A stretch of 64,000 bases of DNA. It comes from Gigaspora rosea (Eukaryota; Glomeromycota; Glomeromycetes; Diversisporales; Gigasporaceae). The stretch is from the NCBI GenBank assembly GCA_003550325.1, contig QKWP01001135.1, positions 38,806 through 102,805 on the forward strand, given 5' to 3'. Every line of letters starts with the position of its first letter. The stretch's first letter is position 1. This document shows positions 11,131 through 23,200 of this stretch, piece after piece. The notes beneath the pieces were generated by a model. That model was not told the DNA's origin, did not search any database, and worked only from the letters and a program-made list of their open reading frames with translations. The position numbers and the translations under genes are program-made.

Positions 11131-12330
11131 AAATTATCAATACAGTAATTATTCCCACTCTTGAATACAGACTTCAAAACATTGTAATCAACCAATCTAC
11201 TTGCAATAAAATCTTCACTCAGCACATTGGTCTTGTTAAACTTAAAGCCAAACTTTGTCATACAACACCTTCTAGCACACTCTTACATCCACAAATTTAT
11301 AATATTAAACACATTTGGGACATCCAACTACAATACCACATCCCTAATCTTCTTAAACGACTTAACAATCCTGATCTATTAGGTATATCTACTCGTATTC
11401 AAATCCAACAATTACAAAACAATCTTTGGTCCCCTACCAATATTCTTTCACATTCTAACCCAATTATCGATGGTCCCAACTGCTCAACCACAAACTTTAA
11501 AATTATACAGCTTATTAAACATATTGGCTGGACATTCTCAATTAATCCAACTTATAATATTCCCTATACCCTAAATGATGGAACCATCTCTCTTGAATCT
11601 CTTCTTCCTTCTCATCCTAAATACTCTATTTTTAAAAAACAACTTAGATATCACAAACTTCTCTTTTTTGATCAACTTACTACTTATAATAATTTATACC
11701 TATTACATTGGCAACACATTTCACCTAGACTAAACAAACTTCCTAAAGGTGTTATACCTCAATGGTTCACTACTCTCGAAAACATTACCACTAGCCATTC
11801 CTATCAACGCACTTTATATGATCACTTTAATTTACCCCAAGCAAACTACTTTTCCTATACTACTGGTCACTTTAATTCTAACACCAAACCCTGGTTACTT
11901 ACTGTTCTTAATAATCAAATAATTATTGGCAAGGCCAAAAGGCATAACAGCTCTACAGGTCTTACCCTTATTACTCACTGGCACTGCTCATTCCAGCCCC
12001 AGTTTTCTAATCTTTATCCCACTCCTTCTTCTACTACTACCATATGCCCTGGATGCCATCTTAATTCTAATACAATTGCTAACAAATGTACTATCTTCAT
12101 CCCTACAAATCTGGCTACAAAACTATTCTGTCGTACTAACTCTGACAAAACTCTTAATCTACATGCCAATTTTCTTGACATTGCATACTCTGTAGCTATT
12201 CGACACCCTTTACATATTCCACCTCCTTTTCATTAATAATCAACCAACAACAACTACCTCATATCTTTTAATCAGCCCAACTTACTGACAGCTTACAGTC
12301 TATTGCTAACTCTAATTACAATCTAACTAC
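11130..12330 (+). pseudogene. LINE region between RT and RNase H
   Basis: Open stretches in alternating frames continue the LINE polyprotein after the RT thumb. Examples are VIIPTLEYRLQNIVINQ near 11145 and NKIFTQHIGLVKLKAKL near 11205. No separate domain can be named. Stops and frame changes are frequent. Confidence 0.6.
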
Positions 12331-12334
12331 TATT

Positions 12335-12760
12335 TCATTCTATACTGATGGTTCTGTTATTGAGCTTGGTACTCCCCAATGCTCTATGGGCATAGGCTGG
12401 GTTCAAGTTGATAACTCTGTAACTACTCACTCATTTCAGGCACAAGTTAAACTCTAGCTATGTTCCTTTAAAGCTAAAATTCTTGCTATTCTCTCAGCAA
12501 TTATTACTGCCCCTAGAAACTGTTCTGTTCATATTTTTACTGATTCACAATCTGTAATCTCCAAATATCATAGCATCTGCTCATCAGCATCTAAACTCTC
12601 TCACACCCACACCCTATACTTCTCAATTTGGCAAACTCTTATCAACTTTATTAATTCATACAATATTCAGCTTACTCTTCACAAAGTCACTACACACCAT
12701 GATGACCCATTTAATAACCTTGCTGACCAACTTGCTCGTAGTCATCAAATACTACCTTTC
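12335..12760 (+). pseudogene. LINE RNase H domain with a catalytic Glu replaced
   Basis: The RNase H fold is recognisable from FYTDGSVIELG (first Asp), SMGIGWVQVD, VHIFTDSQSVIS (second Asp) and VTTHHDDPFNNLADQLA (His and last Asp). RNase H removes the RNA strand after first-strand synthesis. The acidic residue normally in the helix after the third strand (KAEILAI type) reads Lys here (SFKAKILAI near 12470), and an in-frame TAG precedes it (near 12456). Either change alone would abolish activity. Confidence 0.8.
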
Positions 12761-12829
12761 TTAACATCAACCCTTACAACCTTGCCTATACTCCATTTAT
12801 TGACCAATTTCCTATCGAAATTCCTATTC

Positions 12830-13632
12830 GTCGTTCTATTCGTACTATCTGTCAGGCTCATATTATAGCACTTTGGACATCCCAACACCATTTTCAACAA
12901 TAGTTTACTATCGCATCAAATATAAACTGGGAAGCCACCTGGCTTTACATTAACAACAATCAAAAAGTTTCTAACTTCATCCATAGCTTTCACTCTTCTA
13001 CCCTGAAAACCTTTCGTATTAAAATTCTTTTGGATGAACTACCTGCTTCTCACACTCTCCATAAACGTAATCCCTCTTACTCTTTCCTTTGTCACCAATG
13101 CAATCAAACTAGCTTCTCATTACACTAGGCTATCTGCTCTTCTACTCAAACAATTCATCGCCTAATCTCTAATTCTCTCAATTGCATTTTAAATGCAACT
13201 GCTCTCGACATGTCTACTGATCTTGTTTCTAATTTGCATAAAAAAATTCTCACACTTAACAGTTTTAGACTACACAACTTTTCACACACACCATCACTTA
13301 TTTCCACTTTATCTGGTTTAGTCCCTACTGACCTTATCTCTACCATTCACAATACTTCAATTTCCTATCATTCTGCTACTTCTCTTTCTATCAAATTTCT
13401 TCTTCATTTAAACCAACAAATATATAAACAAATATGGATTCCATATTGTATTTCACGTTCCGCACAGTCCCAAATTACATCTTCTACAAGCTTAACTCAT
13501 AGTTCTTCCTCTAGTCGACCTTTACCTCCTAACTCAATACCACAAATTATAACCAAAATTGACCTTTGGACTACCCAATGGATTAAATATCATACTCCTC
13601 TCTCCTATATTATTACCAACACCCAAATCTAG
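12830..13632 (+). pseudogene. LINE C-terminal zinc-knuckle region
   Basis: Near 13088 the frame reads SFLCHQCNQTSFSLH then a TAG and AIC, a Cys-x2-Cys...His...Cys arrangement typical of the C-terminal knuckle of fungal LINE polyproteins. The segment 13210-13632 then stays open for about 140 residues (start read as MSTDLVSNLHKKILTLNSF) and ends in TAG at 13630. Function is presumably nucleic-acid binding. Confidence 0.6.
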
Positions 13633-13665
13633 GTGAGCCTTGGCCACTCTTGTAGGTTTAGGTCG

Positions 13666-13790
13666 CAGATTATATGTCTGAGTCTTTATTCTTCATATGT
13701 AATTTAAAAGCAAGCTTTTCTTTGTAAAAACTTCAATTGAATTTCAATAAAGTTAAAGGCATGGCCTCACCTTTAAAATTTAAAAAAAAA
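13666..13790 (+). repeat. LINE 3' terminal segment, copy 1
   Basis: This 125-nt stretch (CAGATTATATGTCTGAGTCT onward, through AATAAA and the A-tail) is repeated at 17483-17608. I see one substitution plus tail-length differences between the two. Confidence 0.9.
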
Positions 13791-13976
13791 TATATTATAT
13801 TATATATAGAACCTGATAATTTCTCTACCCCCACCCACCTAAAAAATTAGGTGATAAATGGCACTCTCCTAAGCATAATATTGGCTACTGTATTTTTTCG
13901 CATTGTTTCTTTGATAAACAGGAGATTATTAGTCTATACTCCTGAGCTAGGAGAAGTACTATATTGTTTATATAAA

Positions 13977-14923
13977 TACAGTGGCCTACCATATTATTGT
14001 GGACACTTTTTAAAAATTTATTATTCAGGATCAGGTAAGTGAAACAGCACGAAATTTATGTCACATGTTTGTTAGATCCCAAAATATAATATACTAAAAT
14101 TTCATGTAATTTAATTAGATTACACTGAAGTTATACAAAAAAAACTGTAAACATAGTTTTTTTATTTGACCAAAAATCCAAATTCAAAATTTTTTTTTTA
14201 CTTATATATATATATGATTTTTTTTTACAAAACATGAAAATTATTTTCGTTTTAATACTTTATAGGTCCTCCTTTTGCTTTAATACAAGCAGCAACCTGA
14301 TCGGGATACCTACAATTGGCTTATGATAATACTCAGGTAGTATATCAATCCATGCCTTTTTAGAACATCTGGGCTTTTTTTTGCCTCTGCCCCACCTGAC
14401 GAAACTCTTGAATAATATTTTGCACTACAGATTTGTTGCACCCAACAGCTGCTACAATAGTACGAACTGAATTATCTCGCTAGTGGCCATAATTTAGTGC
14501 ACCTCTTTGGTTTTCTGTTAAATCTTTACGACTACCTATTGTTTTGTGAGAAAAAAAAGGATATGTATTATTATACTGATCTATCATACAAACTTAGGCT
14601 TTTTTATACTGCACAGCATTGGCATAATGTCATACTACATATTGGCAAAATTTTAAGCTAATCTAAAACAACTACGATCTTCAGTAAATATTTTAGTAAA
14701 TCCAGAAAAATCCAAAAATTGATTTTCAGACAAATCCAAAAATGGAAGTTCATCAAATTTTCTGTATATCTTCCACATGACCTAATAAAATCATGTAAAA
14801 TTTTAGTATGATGTACCTTGAGAACTGCTCAAAACGTAATATAAATTTTGTGCTATATTTACTTACCTGAACCCGACTTATAAATTTTTAAAAAGTGTTC
14901 ACAATAATATGGTAGGTACTATA
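13977..14923 (-). mobile_element. Deleted Tc1/mariner element with inverted repeats
   Basis: Long terminal inverted repeats: the left end (13979 on) CAGTGGCCTACCATATTATT matches the right end read backwards (TAGTACCTACCATATTATT from 14921). Similarity continues for over 100 bp. TA flanks both ends. The interior keeps only the two ends of a Tc1-like transposase on the minus strand, so the element is an internal-deletion derivative. Confidence 0.8.
14225..14560 (-). pseudogene. Tc1-like transposase remnant, core deleted
   Basis: Reading the minus strand, the N-terminal helix-turn-helix is visible as RKDLTENQRGALNYGH, then a stop and RDNSVRTIVAAVGCNKSVVQ followed by NIIQEFRQVG. Directly after it comes the C-terminal end of the protein, with ANCRYPDQVAACIKAKGG near 14270. 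The whole DDE catalytic core between these parts is missing. The fragment is therefore dead and could only be moved in trans. Confidence 0.75.
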
Positions 14924-15798
14924 ATTTGGGCAAGGAACATTTTTTTGTATTTTAGAAGACCTACTAATCAATCAACTTCTTTCTTTGCTCTAGCTATATT
15001 AGCTTTTTGTTGATCCAAGACTGAAATCCACACTTTTAAAAAGCATGCTATCACTTTTGAATTCTTGGCTTATTACTCTTATAGCAGAGTTTTCTATAAA
15101 AATGGTGTGCTTTTCTTTATATCTTTACTTTTTCTAGACATAAAGTTACTAGCTCTAGTTAACTAGAATTTATTTTAATATTATTTAAATAATAAAATTT
15201 CTTTGCTATATCTACTGTTCATTGCATATTCCTATAAAAAAAAATATATAATTATATTTTAAAAATATTTCAGATTGTAATACTAGAAATATTCAAAAAA
15301 TATTCTGAAAATAACCTAGTTTATTAACTAAGTTATGCTCTAGTAATATTCTGGTTTTTGGAAAGTATTCTGAAAATAATCAGATATTAATTATATTTTA
15401 CTTTGCATTTTCTGGAATAGTTTATATACTTTATATTCTCTAATTATTTATGATTAGTTTAGGAAAATAGCATGCTAATAATTAGAATATTTTATAATTA
15501 TTTTTATAAATATATCTTGATAATAACTAAAATGCATTATAATTATTTTCTGAATAAAGCATGATATATTTATTAATAATTAGAATACTTTATATTATTT
15601 TTATAAATAAACTAGAATATATCTTGATAATAACTAGAATGCATTATGATTGTTTTCTGAACTGTTTGGTGAATTACAGATAAATTTAATTTTAGTTATT
15701 CTTAAGAAAATTAGTATAATATAAAACACCATGATTTAGTTGCTAAAAAAAAACTTCTTTAGCTAATCAAATTATATAAACAGACCCAACCTTAAGTA

Positions 15799-16147
15799 CA
15801 GTTCGGGACAGGATAAGACATCCACTTTTTATATAGTAGCTTAAAATCGTTATAACTTTTTTAAAAAAAATTAAAATAAAAATTCCTCTTTCAATTTTGT
15901 TCTTTTTTATCTAAAGAATAAATCTGGAAGAGGAATTTTTAAAATTTTAATTTTAAAAAAGTTATAACAGTTTAAAATATATAGCTTTTGAAAATTTGGC
16001 GCTTATATATAATTTTATAAAAGTTTATATATAATTTTTAAGAAATTTGATTCGTTAATATTTTTTATTATAAATTTTTATTATAAATTTTTTAAAATTT
16101 GGCACTCTTTGCGGTAAAAAGTGAATGTCTTATGCTGTCCCGAACTG
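15799..16147. mobile_element. 349-bp MITE with TA target duplication
   Basis: Terminal inverted repeats of about 31 bp: left CAGTTCGGGACAGGATAAGA, right read backwards CAGTTCGGGACAGCATAAGA, both continuing to CACTTTTTA. TA flanks both ends (15797-15798, 16148-16149). A second imperfect foldback sits inside (AAAATTCCTCTTTCAA against GAAGAGGAATTTTTAA near 15900). Non-coding. Confidence 0.85.
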
Positions 16148-16149
16148 TA

Positions 16150-17481
16150 TATAAAAGTAAATTTACTACATCTTTGGTAAATTACCTAGTAAATTACTAT
16201 AATTTACCAATGGTAATTTACTACCTGACAATTCTAACTAGCTCTAACCTAATTCCATAGCAAAGACTGTGATAGACTAGTGATAGACTTAGAAAATTAG
16301 TAGTGAATAAATACATAAATATGAAAATAGCAAGAAAAACTAAATCGATATGCTTAACTTACTTTTCCATTTTGCCATACCAAGACTCTCCAAGCCTTGA
16401 AACCTGAATAAGTCTTTTTATGCCTCTTTTTGCTTATCAGTTTAAGGTTTAGAAGTCTTGAACAATTATTAGATAATATTTTAGTTAGTTGGATTAGTCA
16501 GGTGCATAGTTTTACTAATCCCTGATTGGCTCAATCTTTCTCAACTACATATTTTATTTTAAACTAAATTCATTTTAATCTATAATAATTGCTGAAAAAC
16601 CAGCACTATGTGATTATAAAATACTATCTAATTTAATGAGTAGTCAATCATTGGCCATCAATCTATTTTTAGAATATGAATATTAAAAAATTAGTTTATA
16701 TTTAAATTAATAGCTCAATAAATTGTTATATTAATATAGGATAAAAAGCAAATATATATAGATATAAGTTTGTACTATAATTTGAATCAAAAGACTTGAA
16801 ATTAATAAAAAAGATTTTTCTAGTCCATGCCTAAAATAGAATACTTAGAAGTATAAATAAAAGCCAGAATATACTACTATTTTATTTGTATTACTAGTTA
16901 GATAGTGATCTTAATATAACACAATCATATTAAATATGTTCCATTCAACTTTTTGGAGAGGGTTCTCAAAATTCTGGGTCAGAATATCAGAATGTAGCAT
17001 AATCATGGTCAGCTGGATCGGAATTGATTAATTTTGCCCAAGATCATAAAAAAATTTACTAATAAATCATATCCATTCATTAAGTAAAAAATGCCCAGCT
17101 TATAAACTATAGAACCTGCTAATAACTTGGGCTAAATACCAACCTAGATCCAACTAGAGATGGGCAATGCATGCAAGAAATGCAAAACATGCAATTAATT
17201 CTGGCCAGCATTAAATTAAATAATAATTTTGGCCAAAAAAATGCATATGCATGTGCATGCTGAAAATTTTGTCTTTTGCTTATTTCTAGATCCAAGTATT
17301 CAACCTGAAATTTTGGAACTTTCTAGTAAAATTCTATTACTGTGAATTAATAATTAATTGTTATCTATTTATATTAAAAAATTGACTTTTGATAATTATG
17401 CGCAATTTTGCAACTTGTGAAATTTAGTTATACGCATGTTATAACATTGAAATTAGACTAACTGAGATATAGATAATGTTA
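16150..17481. other. AT-rich non-coding stretch
   Basis: No supported gene. Short inverted motifs built on GGTAAATTA occur at 16180-16230, and a GCATGCA-rich patch lies at 17165-17265. The stretch ends at the single ambiguous base N (17482). Confidence 0.5.
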
Positions 17482-17482
17482 N

Positions 17483-17610
17483 CAGATTATATGTCTGAGT
17501 CTTTATTCTTCATATGTAATTTAAAAGCAAGCTTTTCTTTGTAAAAACTTCAATTGAATTCCAATAAAGTTAAAGGCATGGCCTCACCTTTAAAATTAAA
17601 AAAAAAAAAA
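17483..17610 (+). mobile_element. LINE 3' terminal segment, copy 2, with A-tail and target repeat
   Basis: Nearly identical to 13666-13790 and ends in a run of A. It is followed by AACAATCGTGGAATGT (17609-17624), the same 16 nt that directly precedes the LINE 5' end at 7641-7656. It begins immediately after N at 17482. Confidence 0.85.
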
Positions 17611-18225
17611 CAATCGTGGAATGTAAAAGTTTTTTTAGTTTTTTTGCTGTTTTAACTTATTATTTCAGTCAACTTTTATAATCAAGAAAAAAAGGTTGTT
17701 TTATTTTTTTTTATTTTTTTTTCATTCCTATAACTAATAACGAATTTATATTTGGAGCTTAATATAGAAAACCGATTATGTTAGAAAAGGTGTATTATAG
17801 TATAATCCAAGATGTGATCACAAGTTATATTTTAGTCGCGAGTGCAGATATAGTTTTATGAATTTTGTAATTTGTAGTGATTATTATTAAAATAAATTTT
17901 TTTAAAAATTTTTATTAAATATTTAAATTTGTACAATTATATAATTATTAAAAGTTTAATAAAGTGAATTTTTCAGTCATCGCTATTATAAATATTCGTT
18001 TGTTTTTTTCATGTTATTTCTATAAAATATATTTCATCATATATTGGCAATCTCGTAGCAATCTTAACAATCTCAGCCTTGATCTACTGCTAGAATATGA
18101 TCTAATTGTTTTATGTTAATTTCGTAGTTGAATTACCTATAAAAAACATCTTAAACTCAAGCTTTATTAATTTGATTTTGATAAACCTATTTTTTAAAAA
18201 AAAAACACAAAGCAAAAATTATAAC

Positions 18226-18807
18226 ATGGGATACTTATTTGAAAATTCATTCGATTTTGAAGACGACTTTAATCAAGAATCTGACATCGATGTTGAACAA
18301 GCGATTGCAAATGAAAAATCTTTCGTTTTCAACACCTATGAATGTGATGAAAAGTAAGAAGCATTCAAGAAAAGAAACTGATAACACAATGATGGAAATA
18401 GTTCTGCAATCAACAGAGCTATGCAACAACGTGAAACTGAAGTGACTAACAAAAACTTACAATCATCATCTGAACCTTCAGAATCCACACCCCAAAGAAA
18501 ACATGCAATACATATACCTACAGATATGGAAGAAGAGATTCTGAAAGAACTTGAAGAATATAAAGACTCTAGTGTTTTACCTCTAGATATCGTTAATAGC
18601 CCAGTTAAAAGTTTGTCGGATATTGGACTAGAAAAAGAATTCGAGATCGTTAGTACAATCAATACAAAAGAAAGAACACATAGCAATAAATTCATTATAT
18701 TATTGTACTTAATTACCGAAATCGCAACTCTATCTTTTAGATCAAATAAAAATTATAAAAAATTTTTAAAAAATTTTTTTTTGAAAACAAAGTTAAATAA
18801 AAAGTAA
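18226..18807 (+). CDS. Hypothetical two-exon gene, acidic protein of about 172 residues
   Basis: Exon 1 is 18226-18353 and exon 2 is 18417-18807, with a 63-nt intron bounded by GTAAGA and CAACAG. Joining them keeps one frame and crosses exactly the stop that ends the first open stretch (18355-18357). The start is placed at MGYLFENSFDFEDDFNQESD because the codons upstream are AT-rich and unlike coding sequence. The first 40 residues are acidic, the middle is Ser/Thr/Glu-rich, and a hydrophobic stretch (KFIILLYLITEIATLSF) near residues 140-156 precedes a Lys/Phe-rich basic tail. That hydrophobic stretch could be a tail anchor. I recognise no domain. An alternative is a decayed gene fragment that happens to keep splice-like ends. 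Confidence 0.45.
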
Positions 18808-18829
18808 ATTAATAGTGATCTACTTACTA

Positions 18830-19260
18830 TAAAATAGTTTTCTTGATTTTCTGCATTATTTTCATAATGTACCCGCCTTTTGAAGATGCATTTTGCCGAA
18901 AGCTCCCCTTATAACGCACCTAGTAAACCACTTTATATGTAAAAAATTTGTGAACTCAGGGAGAATGTGTCGAAAGTATGTAAAATAATTACCCACTTTC
19001 AAAGGTGTAGTATTTTATAAGGAACGGTTTATTTTGTATGATCCCAATACCTTCCGATTCGTAAAAACCTCCAGAATATTTTTGTCTTAAGGAACACTAT
19101 GTATTTCAACTGAAGTTTTAGGCAAAATTTTTAAAATTGTAACTTCGTCAATTTGTGTATCGTTTGAAAATCATATGATAAAATTTTAGATGTGACAAAT
19201 CGTGTGACTGTTAGGAAATCCGTTGCATACGTAGATCACGTGGATTTCAGCATCATCCGA
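18830..19260. other. Intergenic, no gene seen
   Basis: AT-rich sequence with no open frame of interest. The small phrase AGATGCATTTTGCC near 18886 also occurs near 7505, so part of it is probably old repeat. Confidence 0.4.
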
Positions 19261-19261
19261 T

Positions 19262-19500
19262 TTCAGCATCCCCGACAATAAATAATATAAAGATTCCTTT
19301 ATTGTCTTTATTGAATAATACAAGCATAATAAACTTATACATTCGTTGTTCTACTATAAATCCAAGTATTTTGTATAAACTATCCCGCAACTCTGCCTAA
19401 CCACTCAGCCAAATCTAACACGCCTCTTTCGACCCAAATTGACCCATTGAAACCGATCTCGTGATTTCATCGACGGACCCGCCGATTTTCTGATTCCCAA
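19262..19500 (+). repeat. Dispersed repeat segment S, copy 2
   Basis: Matches 4086-4330 on the same strand and 25190-25440 on the opposite strand. No LTR-like repeat adjoins this copy. Together with the copy at 25190 it brackets channel gene A as an inverted pair. Confidence 0.65.
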
Positions 19501-19620
19501 CGTCAATGAGTTTTTGATAGCCCCGATCATAGTAGAGTATCGGATAAAGTAGCGTATTATTATCTCATACCAGTTGCAAAACCTAATCATATTTATCAAA
19601 CCTCTCATTTCATCTACTAT

Positions 19621-20268
19621 TAATCTTAGAATATTATTTGTATCATGTTGTGAAGTATTTAAACAATATTATAACTTATGACCTTCTTAAATTTATACAG
19701 AACTTAAAGAAAATCTTTTTAGTACTTCCTTAATATTTTTTTATTAACCTAAAATGCTTTGTACTTTTTTTTAAAACATATTTATTATTTATATCTTCTA
19801 ATTTTGTTATTTGTACACTTCAAAATTAAGTTTTTTTTTTTAATTTACAACCAATTATAACACTTCCAAAACTACTTTAAGAAAAATCTCTTGATTCAAT
19901 TTCATAATATTCTTTATTGCACTCCGTTTCTGGTAATAAGTTATATAACAATACATCTAGTTATGGATCAAAAGTCAAAGTAATTTAAAAGATCTTATAT
20001 ATAGTCTAAATTCGTAAAACTTTTTGAGACGATGCACAGTGGATTTGACATGCAACACAGCACTTCTCAAGCTAATATGATAGGATGATATAAAACTTCT
20101 TTACAAAAATCTTTTTTAGTTTAGCCAAAAAAAAAAAAAATTGTGGAAGATCACGAGTAAAAACGAAGCACATAAAAATGAATACACATGTTCGAAACAC
20201 ACATATAAATGGAAATTATCAGAGATATGCATAAAAAAAAGAGAGGTGTTAAAATACATATATTTATT
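19621..20268. other. Region downstream of channel gene A
   Basis: AT-rich with poly-T and poly-A runs and no supported gene. The last 150 nt or so presumably hold the 3' UTR of the minus-strand channel gene. Confidence 0.4.
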
Positions 20269-23200
20269 TCATTGTTTATTTGTTTTCAGAAATTCGATTA
20301 GATCTTTTAATTCTTTTAGATCCTTTTGAGTGGGCATTTCTTTAATTATCTTCTCAATTTCTTTAAGAATGCGTTGTTCTCTAAATTTATCCTCAGTTTT
20401 ATCCGTAATTTTCGACTCAATTTGTTTAAGAGAGGGTTGTTCATCAGGAAGTAAAAGAACTTCATTAAGATTCTTTGAAATAAAAGGTTTTTTATAACCA
20501 GCCCATTTATCTTTTAGGATATCCATTACGTGTTCACGAAGTTTAACGGTGTGGCATTCATAAAAGCTTTAAATACAAATATATGAGCAAATAGGAATAA
20601 TGTTTAATTTTGCACGCAATAAACTTACATAACAAATGGAAACCAATTTTCTTTTCTTCGTTGATAAGGTAACATATATAATAATTCAATTTCTTCTAAT
20701 ACCTATATAATGATTAAAATCTTAAAATTTACATATAAATATAATATAATTTATAAAGATCATACCTCAGCTCTTAGAATTAAAGATGCCTCTCTTGTTT
20801 TAGTTTCAGTTATTGCATTAGTTAGCAATCCGATAAATAAATTCATTAGGTAAGTAGATGCTACAAAAGAAAATACTAATGCTAAAATAAGTAAAGTGCG
20901 ATTATTATCTAAATCCCAGTAAGAAATTGGATCTGTGTTTCCTATTAAAATGTAAAAAAAAAAAAGGTTCTATTTATTCTATCGGTGATTATATTAAATT
21001 TCATAAAAAAAAAAATTGAACTTACCTGTTAGCATAATATAAACAGCAGCAATTGCTGAACCCATCAACATAAACATATTTGTAGTCGCGGTAGGAGGTT
21101 CAATAAGTGAAGAGTTATCTTCAATTGTGCCATTAGGATCTATAGTGTTATATTTTGTAGCCAAATTCCACGGATCATTTGGATCATTGGAATAGCTTGG
21201 GTATTCTAAAGATACACTACTAGCAGGGCGCAATAAAAGGTGTAATGAATGTGCAAAGGCAACTACAATAAATCCTAATATTAACAAAAACGAAAACCCC
21301 CTTTTAGCTACTCCAAGTATCATAGAGAAAAAATCACCAGAAAATTCAATCGCGCGAAAATATAAAAGAAATTTTATTTCTAAAAATAAGGTAGAAAAGG
21401 TAGCCAATTTTGTTGGCATGATATTGTTTTGAAGCCATATAATTGAGGTGATTATTGGTAGTATATATGCACCTAAATCTTTGAAAAAATTTATAGGATA
21501 TTAGTAATAGGATAATAAAAATTTAATACTATACATTAAATTTCATATTACCAAAATAATTCCATAAACTATACACATAAGTTAACGGTGAGAAAATAAA
21601 TTGACGCAATTCCAAAAGTAAATGCCAAATCCCAAGAAAAATTGACATATTTAAAAGAATAAATAGACTAATCTGAGAAATACTTTCATAACATGTTGCA
21701 GCAATTATGAAGCAAAAAAGAAAAATGGTATAAATTGCCCAAACAGCGAAATAATATTTTCTTCCATAAGTATGCCATTTAAATTTAAGTAGTACTTCCC
21801 CATTTAAATATCTATAAAATTCCTCATTTATAACTTCAAGACTATATGAATGTGTAAAAGGATTGGGTTTAGGTAAAAATAATTCTTTCCAAGGATTATA
21901 TTCTTTTGGGTAAGAAACAAAGTTTGGTAGAGGAATTGCAAGTATCGTTGAACTATGACCTACATCATAAAATTCGATAACTGGGTTTACAATTGAATCT
22001 CGAAAAAAAGGATGACTATTTTGAAACTTTTGAAAATAATCTTTAAAAATTTTTTTAAACCTAATCCAGCAATCCCAGAGAGTAGAAGTAAATCTATCAA
22101 AATACGAAGTTTTAGATAAATGACAATATTTTCCATAACTGGAAAGGTGTGGAGAAACAGATTTTGGAGTTATGACATTTGTAGGAACAACGAACGCTAT
22201 CTTAGATAAAGTACTTGCTATAAATGCAGGATGATCTTCTGATAGATCTTTAAAATTTTCGAAAATAATACTTAACAAAGAAATTTTAGAAATCAGGTGA
22301 TTATCTTCCTTCACACATTTTTCCATACAGCTGTGACCTAAATATCGGATCCATTTATCATCCTTTAGTTTAATAAGTGTTTTCATAATATCTTTTCCAT
22401 AGCAAGTTAAATAAAGTTCCTCAGTAATATTATCTTTCAAAAAATCTTTGAAAAGCTGTGCTTTTTCTTTACCAAATTCAATATCTAAATTTTTATGGAC
22501 TGTTTCAAAATTTGAAGCAGGAAGAATTCTTCCTAATTGCCAGTCTTTAAAGAGATTTTCAAACTTTTTCTTTTCAAAAATGAAATTCTCTAAACGATTA
22601 TTCCAATTATTCCAAAAATAATGCATTTTAATACCAGAAAGTTTATAAGTCCAGATAAATATACCAATACGTGTAATTGTAATGAAGTCATCATTTTCAA
22701 GAACTTCACAATGCACTATAAAATTATTTCCATCAACATCTTTTAATGATGGAAGAATATCCAATTTCTTTTTTTTATCATCTGGATTCCATTTATTCGT
22801 ACGATAATTATAATCAATTACTGTAAGTATGACTGATTTATCATCTAATTCCAATTCCCATTTTAAAAATTTCCCTATAGATTCTTTTTTGCCACCATTA
22901 TAATCACCAGTACTACTTATAATTTTAATCGTCTTTTCAGACGGAGATGTAATACTATTTGTGTCTTTCAGTTCTTTTCGTAAGTATTCGACCCAATCAT
23001 TAGAATCATCATGGACTAACTTTTTAATTGACAAATTTCCATCAATTGTATAAATTATTTGATCAGATTTAATAATGTATGGTCCTTGAATAGGTTTCTC
23101 TTCAATTTTTTCAAAAAGTTTACGTGCATTTATTGGATTATTAAAATTATAAGGATCCAATAAATTATATCGATTTTTTGAAATGTCGATATATAATAAT

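Larger units (their letters stand above)
7657..13790 (+). mobile_element. Decayed LINE (non-LTR) retrotransposon
   Basis: Domain order along the plus strand is N-terminal region, AP endonuclease, reverse transcriptase, RNase H, C-terminal zinc knuckle, then a 3' UTR with AATAAA at about 13748 and an A-rich tail near 13780-13790. This order is that of an APE-type LINE with RNase H. Many in-frame stops and frameshifts make it non-autonomous. A 16-nt sequence, AACAATCGTGGAATGT, ends directly before the element (7641-7656). Its only other copy that I found is after the second LINE tail at 17609-17624. The 3' flank at 13791 does not carry it. Confidence 0.85.
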
